Shown here in pieces: positions 50,001 through 63,000 of a stretch of 64,000 bases of DNA. Below the pieces are notes generated by a model. The model saw nothing but the letters and a program-made list of their open reading frames with translations. It ran no database searches and was not told the DNA's origin. Positions within the stretch are counted from its first letter, which is position 1, and each line of letters opens with the position of its first letter. This stretch comes from Pyxicephalus adspersus (lineage: Eukaryota > Chordata > Amphibia > Anura > Pyxicephalidae), in the NCBI RefSeq assembly GCF_032062135.1, contig NC_092859.1, forward strand, positions 47,597,494 to 47,661,493. Direction: 5' to 3'. A program made the translations under genes and the position numbers.

Positions 50001-53000
50001 TACAGACTCAATTGCGCTCACAACAGCTCCTATTCAACTGAATGTGAACCATTTTGTGCACATGTTTGCATGTGAATTTTGGCATGGATTCTGAAATGAA
50101 AAGATCATTTCTGACTGTGTGACTGTATTTCCACCTCTTAAGGAGTAACTGCACAGCAACTACACTTAACCATGACAAACCAGTTGTCAAATACCACTGA
50201 AAACCACAGTTAAAGAGGGGAGCCTAGGAGCTGCCCGCTTTTTGACTGCTAGTCTGTAAGGGGCCTTAGCAGCAACATAAATCAGCCAATCAAAGTAACC
50301 TAAAGATAACATCACCTTTTTAGCGATGCACAGAGTTCTCAGACCATCCCTTGCATACCAGTCCAGATGCCTCTGGGTTCTTGACTGTATTTTACGCAGC
50401 CTCTTTTCATCATTTATATTAGCTGAAAAATATTTTAAATAATAAAAAAGAAATTATGTTAGACCATTGAAAAGGTAAGTAGAGTTTGTTTGAATTCCAA
50501 GGCATAAGTATTCTAAAGTCCAACTGATTATTTTGTTTCTATAATAAATAAGTACATTATAGTTGCATTCATTACATTCTATTTTCTTTGTAAAAACATC
50601 CACATCCTGAGTGGAAAACTGCAGAGAAGACCCCTACCTATCTTTGTTATCAGTGATCTGCAGGTCCAATGCACCTGCTACATAGTCAGGGAGGTCTCCA
50701 ATCAGCAAGTAGAATAAGTTTTTTTGATTGCACAACTATTATTATTTTGGACTCTTAACAAGCTTTTTTTTTGATGCATCTATAACTTTTTTTAGCAGTT
50801 TAAAAAGGAAGTTTAATTTGGCTTTCTGTATTACTTAAAAAATAATTAAAGGGATGAGTGGTGACTGATATTATGCTAAATTCATGTATTTAATCTTCCA
50901 GGATATAAAATTCATACAAAGGATGCAGAATGTGTAACACACTAATATTTGTACTCAAGTTAAGTAAGTCACCCAAGCTTTCTTGGTTGCTCCCCGCAAT
51001 TAGAAGAAATAGTAGCTCTACCTCCATGAAACCAAACATGAAAATTAGATCAAAGTTACCAACTATGCCTTACTCAAAAGATAAGACCAGATTAGGGCTG
51101 TAAGGTGATGGTAGTTAAAAAGCCTAATAGAAAAAGTGTATGGGCAGGACAACCCTAAATGTACATATTGGAACAGGAGAAAACTGCTGTGAAAGAATGT
51201 TAAATTAGTTAAATGAAAGTGAAAAAATATATGGTAAAAAGGACATAAGTCCCTCATCATCAAATATAATATTAAAAAAACAAAAACACATTGCCCACAG
51301 CCATTTTACGTATTTTCTAAATAATATTAAAATACCTCTGGCAGGGTCATCTAGTAAATCCATGATGACAGAATCCGCTCCTTTAGTGTATACAATAATT
51401 TCCCTAGTTATTGGATGACGAACCACCACTGACATTCTTTTTCTGACAGAGTCAAAGCCTAAAGTGTATAAAAGATCAAAGGTAAGGAGTGTCCCCTGTG
51501 GAAGTCGCACTGTCACTTGGTCTGGGGTACGGGACATGAGGGTAAAACTGTATGCTCTAGCCGCATGAACCAATGCAGCCTCGTCAGGACTTTCTGCTTC
51601 ATAACAGAACTCATCTTCGATGTGGAATGAAGCAACAGTCTCATACATCTCCTCGATACAATTGTCAGTGCTGGTTTTGCTTGTTGAAGAGTCATCCTTC
51701 CCACTGCTTTGGTTTTCAGTTTCTCCATTGCTGGTACGGGACATGTTGTCAGGACTAACTTTATTTTTCTTAGAGCTGGAAGGAGTTGCAGGGTCAGAAC
51801 TAGATGGAGTGGAGCTAGCAGACTGACTTAGTCTTAGTTGTTTAAGCCTCTGAAAAAGGTGCTGAAACTTCTCTAAAGATGAGGCTGATGGTTTTAGCAA
51901 TGGAGCCATTGTAACCTTGAAAAGACACAAATAAATCTTTGAATGTAATAAAATCTAAGATGCCTGTCAGACAAAAAAGGAATTGATAATTCTGCAACCA
52001 TATTAGTAGCAAAGATGAAAAAAGAGCCATAAAATTACTTTACCCACACTGGACACTGTGCCAGGATCCTTTTTATAGATAAGCTATCAGCAGCCTGTAT
52101 TCACCTTTCTAGCTGATCTACTGCCAGACTATATGAAATTTTGTTTAATCCTTCTTGAGGTTTTCACTTGCTGAAGAAGTAGATGTATACACAGACTATG
52201 CACACCTTATCATACCTGATGGCACTTAGACCTGGCATTTTGGTACTCAGCTACCAAGCATGGCATTTTGCAGGATAAAGGGGAAAGGTAACTCATGAAT
52301 GTACTTGGGATTTCTTGGATGGGCTGATGGTAGATGGAGGAATATAGACTCATTATTTGTTCTGTAAGGTGAATCTATAACTTTGCCCAGTATGGCAAAG
52401 TAAAGGTTTACTTTAAAAAAATGTATAACGTTGTAACTTGATTTATTTTTAAAAGATTGTGATTCCAACTGAACACATTTATTTTTACTCCTAATCTAGA
52501 CAAATTTAACAAATGTTGAGGCTAAAGTTGGGCTTTATTATTCATCTAGGAGGGTGCAATAACAGAGTGTCCCAGTCATTTGAGGACCTATTGGATATTA
52601 ATGTATTTCATCATGACTGGATTGAAGCATGAACAAACAATTTTACTGCTGTTACTGAGTAAAGTTCTTTGGTTTATGCAAATGTCATAGGTTTATGACC
52701 TGTTTGATTAAGAAATACTTTGACATTTATTACTACTTGCTTGGCTAACAAGATATAAAGAGGTTTTGTTTCTCTGAATGTTCAGTCTGGGCAGAAAACA
52801 AAATTGGTGCAAAGTTAAAACTGTTTTCGTGTAAATGCACTATAATAAAGTGAATGTTATTTGGGATCATGGAGTGAGCTCTATGCTAAGTTATTTACTT
52901 GGGAGTAGTTCTGTATTTCTACTTATAGATGTTGTGTAAATGCAGTCTTTTAAAAAATAATCAATAGGAGCTAAGTTATATTTTTACCGTGAGGAAGTTT

Positions 53001-56000
53001 TTTATTTGTATATTTACTGTTGCCAAGTCAACATAATTTTTCACCCTATTTTATGAAACCACAAAATATTATTTGGAAAAAATACAATGCATCAAAAATA
53101 GTGATGTTTGCTGCCCTGGCCTGATTTATCATTTTATGTCAAGGGCACCCTCCAATATCCTTTGCTTTGGCTTATGATGACATATTTTGCTGAGGCTTAT
53201 GATGCCCTTAAGCCTTAGTGACTTAGGCTGTTTTCAGGTCAGTTACTAAAGCCCTGTGAAGCCTTTGGATCAGCATAACAGCTAGGGCATTAGCTTTCTT
53301 AAAAGGAGATCAGCAACAGTGGTCTACAGGGTCATTTAGCAAGTGGCTGTTTGCTTCGCAAATAATGCCTTTTTTCACTCTACTTTTTAAAGTGGTGATA
53401 TAAAACAAATCTACTCTTTTTCAAACTGGAGGTGGAGAAGGCCATATGCTACAATGGGGAGCAGAAGTGTTTGTGTTAAACACATTATAATAAATTGTTG
53501 CCTATCACCCCTTTTAAGTAAAAATTAGTTAGTTGTAGGTTTTAAAAAAAGGCAATAGGTCTATGAGCTCTTATTTGCATTTGAACATCATTCATGGTTT
53601 AGAGCTTTAGTGGTTGAGAACCAGACCAATATTTATTTGTACAGCCCCAAACAGCACCCTGGCCCAGGCCTGTCCTGCCTGTGACACAAGTTATTGGTAT
53701 GGTTGGCTAAGTTAAACAATCCCTCCCTCCTTCTAATGGAGGGTATTCTGCATATGTTCAATTTATAAAACCACTAAAGACCGGTAACAGTTACCTTGGT
53801 TCCCTGGCATATTCTCCATAGGAATATATAGAAAAACTTCACTGAAACTAAAAACAAGTTTAGATAACAAGGGAACTCTAGGCATTACAGGGACAGAAAA
53901 TAGGGAGAGACAGTGGAATAAAGAGCCAATTTAGAATCCAATCCTTCCCCTTTTTATTAAAGATAAAAAAAATGTATTTTTCAAAAAGTATGGGAGCATA
54001 AAAACAACTTTAACAGCAAGGAACCAGGTAGTTGTTTCCTGTACTTACAAATATACAAATATATACATGAATAAAGTGATGATGCAAAAACAAAAACTAA
54101 GATAAATGCCCATCGGGCTTACCCTCTGTCTTGGCTCTGTTGCTGTGGAGACTACTACTGTATTACAAATGGCTAACGCCAAGAAGAAATCAATGTAGGG
54201 AGAACCCGAAGGTCTGGCGCTGCTCTGTGTCTTAAAGGGAGATAGAGTTTCAATTTGGACTGATGCTTCTCTGACCTTCTTTAACAACATCTGATCTGGG
54301 GTCACATCTTTTTCCTGAAACAGAAAAGAAAGCTATAATTAATCTGGTTTTCTCATTGCTTTTAGACTGCCCTGATTCAAAGACATAGTTGAACAAATAT
54401 AAACAATGAAAGCCCTTTTATTTCCCCGATGGAGCTTTTAAAACGTCTCGCAGTGAAAACAAATTGGCTTCTTACTCTGTTAAAATAAACTAGTATGCCG
54501 AGACACACAGCACAAAACATATTGCAGGAAATTTTGTATTTTAGGACACAGAATTCAGAGTACAGCTTCCTGTTTTCTTCATTTTTTCTGACTATATCCC
54601 AATTAGTAGCATTTGTCCTGTAGCTGGCATCTGGCTAGACTAGATTACATTACTCTTCTCTGGAACTTGTCCAGGCCTTGCAGTTTGTTTTTAGAACAGA
54701 TGTTATTTTTATATATTTGATAATTAAACGAATGACACAATCCCATCTAGTATCAGATTATAAAATGGGCGATTGACCCAAAGAAAGCTAATTTGCAGTG
54801 GGTGAAAAAATTCTGTGGCAGTACACAGAAAAAAAAACAAAACATTTAATTATTAGAAAAAATATAACTCAGATTTGTAAAAGATGTTTTTTTACACCCC
54901 TGTTGGTAAATATACATTTATGGATTAAACTATGAACGTTTTCAATGCAAGTTTGTGTTTCCATATACACAAATGAGTCATCCCTCTGCTCCTTATGTTC
55001 TCTGCTTCTGCCAAATTTTTAAATGCACTTTTTAACCTCTGTATTAAGGCTTGCTTTGTCTTAAAACTTAGATTTAAAGTACATAAGTTAGTTGACTTTC
55101 ATTAAGTATATGCAAAGCATTTTTTTTAAATTAGACAGGTACAGATTTTTTGGGGAAGTTATTTTTTTTTTTTTTTGCTTTCATTGTCAAAAAGGAGAGG
55201 CCTTTTTTACTGATCCTCTGCAAAATAAGGAATCATATAGCACTCCACTGTGAATCCAGGGTTGGGCTCTGACAGCCTTGAAAATTAATGGCACCTCATT
55301 TTTGAACAGGAAAGCCTGTCCGAAGCAGCACCAGAGATCAGATGAGCATAATGATAATGCCGCCTTTAATTTTTGCATGAGGGTGGGGTAGCACCCTCAT
55401 GTCCAAGCTGGTGTGGGCTAAAATAAATAAAAACCTTTAGACTGTTGTCAATATGCCTTTTATCAAAAGTTCCATCTTGGAACATTAGTTATATAAATGT
55501 GGCCCATTGGTAATACACCAACACTACAGTTTTCTTACGGCTGCTTGATACTAATGCATAACATTCTAATTTACTCATCCACGTTTTACATTTGCACATC
55601 ATTTTGTTTATCCTCAGAAAACCTTTAGAGAATGTATCTTGATATGGTCTCAGGCTTTAAGTAAATATGTAGTATATATTTTGCATTTCAGATATACAGT
55701 TATTGTGTTGTGGCTATTATAGTTACACTTGTAGCAATGCTTTCTGCTATTCTATGATGCTTCACTTACCATATAAATCTTTCTGCCTACCCATCCAATT
55801 AGAAAAATCTCCAAGGGGAACCAATATTCATGCATTTGTTATGAATCATGTAATTTACAAACGAGTAGGCTCAGGTGGAAAAATGCACAAAGTATACTTT
55901 GCTTTATTCGTTCTGCTTTTTAAAGGCTATTATTTGACACAGACCTATTGTTCACCCCGAAAACATGGCATATCTTAGTGGTAGAAAGCCATTATATCAA

Positions 56001-57037
56001 AAATAAAAAAAGTAAAATAAAAAGAACAAATATTCTTGCATTAATTGTAAAAAAAAACAATAGCTATAATTAGGCACTTGCTTAATTATAACTTGCATTA
56101 AATGACAAAGAAATAACCAAACTTTTTATATGTCTAGGCACATTTGGTAATTAGTATCCATTATCCAGATATAACTATATATTTTAATTATACATTCAGG
56201 CTTTAAACAATTTTAGGAGTTTACTGAGGGTTAAAGAGTGTGGAAAGAGGTGTGTATTTAGGTAATTCCTGCTTACAAAACTCTCCAGATTAGTCAGTTT
56301 GTTGCCTACACAACACTGGTCCTGATGCTGGCAGTGGTAAATGGTGACACAAATTTTAAGTGGAAATCATACCACAGGCTGCTCCAGCAGACAGTATGCT
56401 AATTCAAACTTTATCTTTCATGCAGAACTAAAGAAAAATATAGTATTACTCTTTGCACTAAAATTCACATATAGTTCATTTTCATGATACTTATATCATT
56501 TTATAAATCTCTTTCACATTCTGTGCCAGTAACAATAATCAGGACAGAATATGAGTGAATTTCCCAAAATGGCAAACAGACCACAAAAGACAAATAATAG
56601 AGGTTATCATTTTTCCCCATTGCATAATAAAACTTGAATAACTGCTTTGGTTGAAGTAATACTTTAGGTAGATTAAAGATATTTTTTTTGGTTCAATAAT
56701 TTGATTACATCACTAAATGCTGAGAAATGCAAGGCTACCAGCTTATTCAGTGGTGCATATCAACATATGATCATCAGTTAAATGAGTTTTTTTTGTTAAT
56801 GGAGATCTTTAAAAGCATGATTTGGACTTGTATTTCTAAAATAATGCTCAGTGAAATTGTATCATTTATCCACCTGTCGAGGAACTGCTGTACACATTCT
56901 AGATTTTTCCTTGTGATCTGTTTGTCTCAAACCACAAAAATCTAGCATGTGTATGTTGCTTTAGGTTCAAACATACAACATTTTTAGGGCTTAGGTTAAA
57001 GATCTCAAGTTCTCACTATCAGTGCTCAATTCCCCGT

Positions 57038-57099
<62 letters not shown>

Positions 57100-60000
57100 T
57101 CAGTAAATCAGATGTGGATTTATAAGATTAAAAATGTGCTTTTCTCGATATCTGTCACAGGGGTTAAAAAAATCACTAGCAATTTAGTAACTTCCCGTAG
57201 AGATGAATATTGCCCTAGATGTACATACTAGCAATGATCCATCAGGCAATTAAAGAAAGTGAAATGTGAAAGATAAAACTAATTTGTAAATACAGTAAAA
57301 CCACAATGACATTATACATAATTAATCAAGTTAAAAAGCTGTAGTTTCTCATAGATGACTTGTATAGTCAATTGTGCACTGTATAAATGTCTGACTTTGG
57401 CTTGTTAACTTAGAAGCACTTAATTTAGCTACATGCTATTCATTCACAGACAGCCTTTTAATTACATAATGGAGATAAAAGGGATCTTGTGAAGGCAGTC
57501 ATGTGCTTGGAGGTTTAAAGTGAAAGACTCCACTACTATAGGCTTGGTTTATTTAAAAGTTACATTATGTCAGCGGCCTTATTTTGTAAATGTTCTGTGA
57601 ACACGACTGATGAACATTCTCAGTATACCTGGAACAAAACTGATGAAAACTATATATTTTGGGTTAATTGTAAGAAGCGAGCAAACTATTCAGGAAAATA
57701 TTCTATGCAGAAGTAGGGCTGGTATTTATATTGAAGAAATTGTTTTTTTAAACATATTTTTCAAATTTATTACAAATATTTCAAATCTCTGTTTTGGATT
57801 ATCAGCCTAAAGCTGGCAATCCATAGGTAGATTTTCTTACTTTGATCAATTAGTCCATTTGATTTTAATAAGTCTTCCATAATTCAAATCCCTCTAAAAG
57901 CAATCAATATCAAATAGAGAATACAAAGAACCTCATACAGTAAGGTTGGAAAACTTCCATGGATTGTACAAGTATCAGACATGTTTTTGTATCTTCCTGA
58001 TCGTTTTCTGTTTGAATTTCGAAGCATGCACACATGCACCCATATCTTTACTGTAGACTATACAATAATTACACTGTTTGGTAGTAAAATCACTTAACTT
58101 AACTGAATTGGTGGTTGGTTTATTTCCAACAAGTCATTTTTTATTGAATTCAAATACAAATTGAATTAGAGTCAATCGGCATTATGCTATCATTATCTGA
58201 TCAGGAGATACTGTCCTCAAAAAGAAAACAACTTTTGAGGAAATTTAACTATTTTCTACAATATCCAAAAGTAAAAAAGTGAGAACTCTTGGCCTTTTAT
58301 ATTACTACCCTGACTATGTTCCTGCTCTACCTCTGCAGGAACGTTGCATACACATATTACCTTAAAATCCTCATTATTATCTTACAGTTTGCTCAGCCAA
58401 GGAGAAATATTTCTCCAGTACCACCATGCAAATGGGGCAGGCATTATTACATAGAAAAAAAGAATGAATGGTTGTACTCTCACACCAAACCAGAATTGGG
58501 GATAATTGTTTTTGTATGTCCATGAATGTGCCACGTTGAAGTGCTGGAGCTTGCAATTGTTGTTCCTGCCCTGGACAGATTAGAGGGTGTAAATTGGAGA
58601 ATGTGGTGTGGTAAGGTGAAGGCATGCATTTACAAAGTTGCAGATGACTTTAAGGCAAAACGCTGAATTGGGTAGTATTGTAAAAGTACAGAAAAACTTT
58701 GAATGTGAGGTGGTATTTATTAATAATACTGTAAAAGTATTACAACTACATTATTAAAATGTTTTTTTATACACTTTTTTTGTATTCACCTAATACTTGA
58801 GGCAGGTTCTTTGCTTTGTGTAAAATACGGGAAATAATTAGGTAGAACTGTGTAGAATGATTAAACGATTCTTGAAAGAGATTAAAGAACTGCTTGGCGA
58901 AGTTCAAACACTATATTTTACACTTTCATTTTGACAGCTTAACTAGCTTTGGAAATGGGAAGAGAATTACTATCAAAAAGTGCTTGTATCCTGCAGGAGG
59001 GTTACTGAGATACGGATGCTGTTTAATGATGCTGGATACTGATGTTGTTACCAGCTGTTCAAGAAAGCAATGTTTTTATTGCCTGCCTTGTAGTGAAACT
59101 GCCCTAATTCATTCTTACAAATAACCTAATTTTATTTCTCCATTTTTCAGTTCTATGTGGGCTTTGCATCTTGTGCCTTTGTGGTCTGTAATCAATATAT
59201 ATTTATTCTTACTTACATTGTCTGTGACGATGATTCCTAAAGGAAAATAGTTATTTTAAATCATCGCTAAAGTGCCTGTAATTCCATCTAAACCTTAAAC
59301 AGGGTTATAACTAACAAGAAACACAACTGCCAATGGAATCCTGTCTGCAAACCACTGGTCAGCAGATTGATTATGTAACTGATCTACTTGCAGAAAGAAG
59401 AATGGCTTTATAGCTTTTCTAAGGCTCAGAGAAGCATGTTCTTGATTGTCAATACTTTGTTTTATTATAATGATCTATAAGGACTTTTGGAGTCCATACC
59501 ATCAAGGAGGCTGGATGCATTTTTAAAGCCCAACTTCACTCAGGTTAAGAAAAATCTTAGCCACATCTGCAAAGCCCCCAGTAAGTACTGCTGATCTCTT
59601 CCAGAACACAACATTGTGGTTGTGTCACCCCCACCCCTCCTGGCATTTACAAAACACTGGCCAGTGAAGTAAAGGGGCAAACACATGATTTCAGAGCTGC
59701 AGTGCATACATTTGCGGTGGCATGGAAGTACAGCGGGAGTTGTATTCATCCAGACATATAAATGGACTAAGATTTAAAATGCTGACAAGTGCTTAAACGA
59801 TTGGGGTTGCACCTGAGACCAAGGCATGTTAACTGCTTTAGCTGAACATTAAGGAACTGGGGTATAGTTTCTACTTAAAAGTATGAAATTAAAATAATGC
59901 TATCTGTTTGCTTAGATTAGCCAGCAACATGTGTAATGCTGTCGGAGAATGTCACCAGTTTAGTCTCAAATCAATAGCTTTTGTTCTGGGGCTTAAAGAC

Positions 60001-63000
60001 ACCTTTCTGCTCAAATAATTAAAATGAATATAAAATGATTACTTTTCACAAATGTTTTACTTGAAAGGAGATAAAAGGTCTGTGACCTGTAGTATTTTCC
60101 CCCCTAAAATCAATGGGCCAGATTTATTAAAGACTGGAGAAGGTAGACTGTCAAGGGAGAATCTGGGTGATCTAGCAAACCTGAAATGGATATCTTAAAA
60201 ACCATTTGCTATTAAATGGCAAATGTTTTCAATCCTGGCCAAGATCCATTCCAGGTTTGGGTCACTCGGGTTCATCCATGACAGCCTATCTTCAGGTCCA
60301 TTGGCCTCCAAGGCTGGAGAGGATACACTTTCATCAGTGTAGCTGGGTAATCCAGCAAACCTGGAAAAGATTTCATAAAAGTCATTTGTTAGCAAATGTT
60401 TTCAATTCTGGACCAGATCCATTATAGGATTGCTGGATCACCCAGGTTCACACCTGAAAGTGTGTCTTCTCCAGCCTTGGAGAGCTTGAATAAATCAGGG
60501 CCATTGTGTCTATTGCTGGGTCTTAGATACAAATATAAAATCTCTAAAATTAGAACTGTGCGTGTAATTTATTAATAATAGAAAAACCATGTATATAAAA
60601 TACTTACAATAGGGCTGCTAAATGCTACTTGTGAAATATCAAAACGTCCTTCTGATTTTTTCCTAAAATGTCCTTGGATATTAGGTCGAGCACTTTGGCA
60701 CCGTCTCAAAGCCCGCGTGCCTTTATGCCTCACGGTAGACTGATTTCCAGCATCAAGATCAAACAAGGAAAAGTTTTTGAGTTTTGCTATATCCTCATCA
60801 TCAGAATCTTCTTCTTTGTAAGTTTCTAGACGCTTGGCTGTGAATAAGAAATTAACACCAAATCACTAATTAAATTCATAGCTGAAATAAACAACATTTT
60901 CTGTATGGCTGTGTTTCGTACAAAAAAAAGTTTTTTTACTAATCTCTTCAGTTTGATAGGAAAAGGCAGCGCAATTATGGGGAACTTCTGTTTAAATTTC
61001 ACACATAGGGAGACAAATGCATTATAAATACTAAAAACATCTGTTATAATTTTGTCTATTCAAATTTGGAAAATGTATGTGAAGCCAGAAAAAAACTATA
61101 AAACACATCATTTCTGATCATGGTGTTTGTTTAGGGATTATTATTAACTTCTAAAAATAGCGAGAATATACCATATACTAACTAAAAAATGTAGGTAAAT
61201 AATACACAAATACATAACATAAATAGAATAATAAGGAAATGGAGTTTATTATTTTATGTACTCTAGTCTAGTTTCAGTCAGTTTTGTTTGTTTATAGTGA
61301 GTTATACATTAACTAACATTGTTATCTTGATCAACAAAAAATGTCTTTATGATCCAGAATGTTCTATGGCCTAAAGAATCTTCTCGAAGAGATTTACTAT
61401 CAGTTTTTGTCCCGACAGCAAAGAAATCTCTCCAACAGGGTTATAAATGGTAATAAATACCTGACAGAAGCTGTTCCTTGCTCTATCGCAGTTACTATAA
61501 ATTCTAGTTGTTGGGATCTTTGTTGAAAGACAGAAACAGAAAATGTTTTATAGTTTTATGACGAATAAGTAGCATCACACGTTCTTCTGAAAAAAATGTG
61601 AACTTTCTGCAATTCCTTCCTTTTTTATTACCATGTCATGTTCAAGCCTTGCTATGGATATTAGATACTTACCATTTTCTTGATGAGAGTATTCATTTCC
61701 TACAATTGTACACCTGCGAAAAACCATTTTGTTCTCTGTCAAAGTTCCTGTTTTGTCAGAGAAAATGTACTGGATTTGACCAAGGTCTTCTGTGATATTT
61801 AATGCTCGACATTGTACAGACAAATCAATCTCTTCATCATATAAGTCAATGTCATTATGGATAAAGTAAATCTGACCCAGTTTCACCAGCTCAATGGATA
61901 CGTAGAGTGAAATAGGAATTAAAATCTTAAAAGAAAAAAAGGTAAGTACTTGTTAGTTTCATGGAAGTAAAAATAATTCACTTAAGAATGTGTAGTCTAT
62001 GCCAAAAATTCTGATGTATTTACCATACAAGGTGAACAGTTTTTCACTTTTTTTATTAGTGACAAAAAAATGAAGCTTATAAAATACAACACAAATGTAT
62101 TTTCCCTAATCTGCTTTACAGCATTATATTACTGCAGTACAGTTATTCTTTAAAAAAATAGAAATGCAAGCGACTAACTATATAGATACACTGCTTACCT
62201 GGAGTAAGATAATCATAGTCAGAAACATATAGAAACCAGCAAGTGCTGCAGTAAGATAACTTCCATCAGGATTTGGAACATCAAACAATGGATGTATAAC
62301 AAACTTTCCATACCAAATGCCATGCCCTGCAAAAAAAAAGAATTAATGTGAATGATGCCATGGAACAAGCCCAATATTTGCATATAAATATCACAACAAA
62401 GCTTTAGCTATTCTAAGTATCCTAGCATATCCATTTGGTATTTACCTTTTCAGAAAACCATATTTTAATTTTTAGTTTTTTTGGCTTGCTCTCTTGCTAT
62501 ATTTAGCATTTGTGCCCAGTGTAGCTAGTATATAATAATTCTTTCAAATATATTTTTTTAATAGAGAGCAGGGCAGTTATCCAGTCAGGAAAATAATACT
62601 TTGGCAATTTAATTTCCAATGCTAGGACACACCATGGGCATTTAAAAGAGTAGGTTGGGAAAACAAGACCATTTGTTTTTAAGTAAAATATTATAAATGT
62701 GCAGTGTACAAGAGTCAAAGATTTTTTGCCTGACATTTACTACAGAAAATTAAAATGTGTAGGTAGTTGTGTTTTATTAATATATTTCATTCCAAAAATA
62801 ACTTTGAGGAAACGTATGCTATCAGCAGAATTTGCTAGGGTTTTACCCAATTTTTATTAATGCAACCATAAAACCATAGCGTTTTAGGAGTACTCTGGCT
62901 GAGCAACTCTTGAACTAAGCACTTGCTTTTCACTGGTTTAAGGAATTTGCAGGTTGCCAATTTCAAGAAATCCCCTCTGCAGAAATCACACCTGCTTAAT

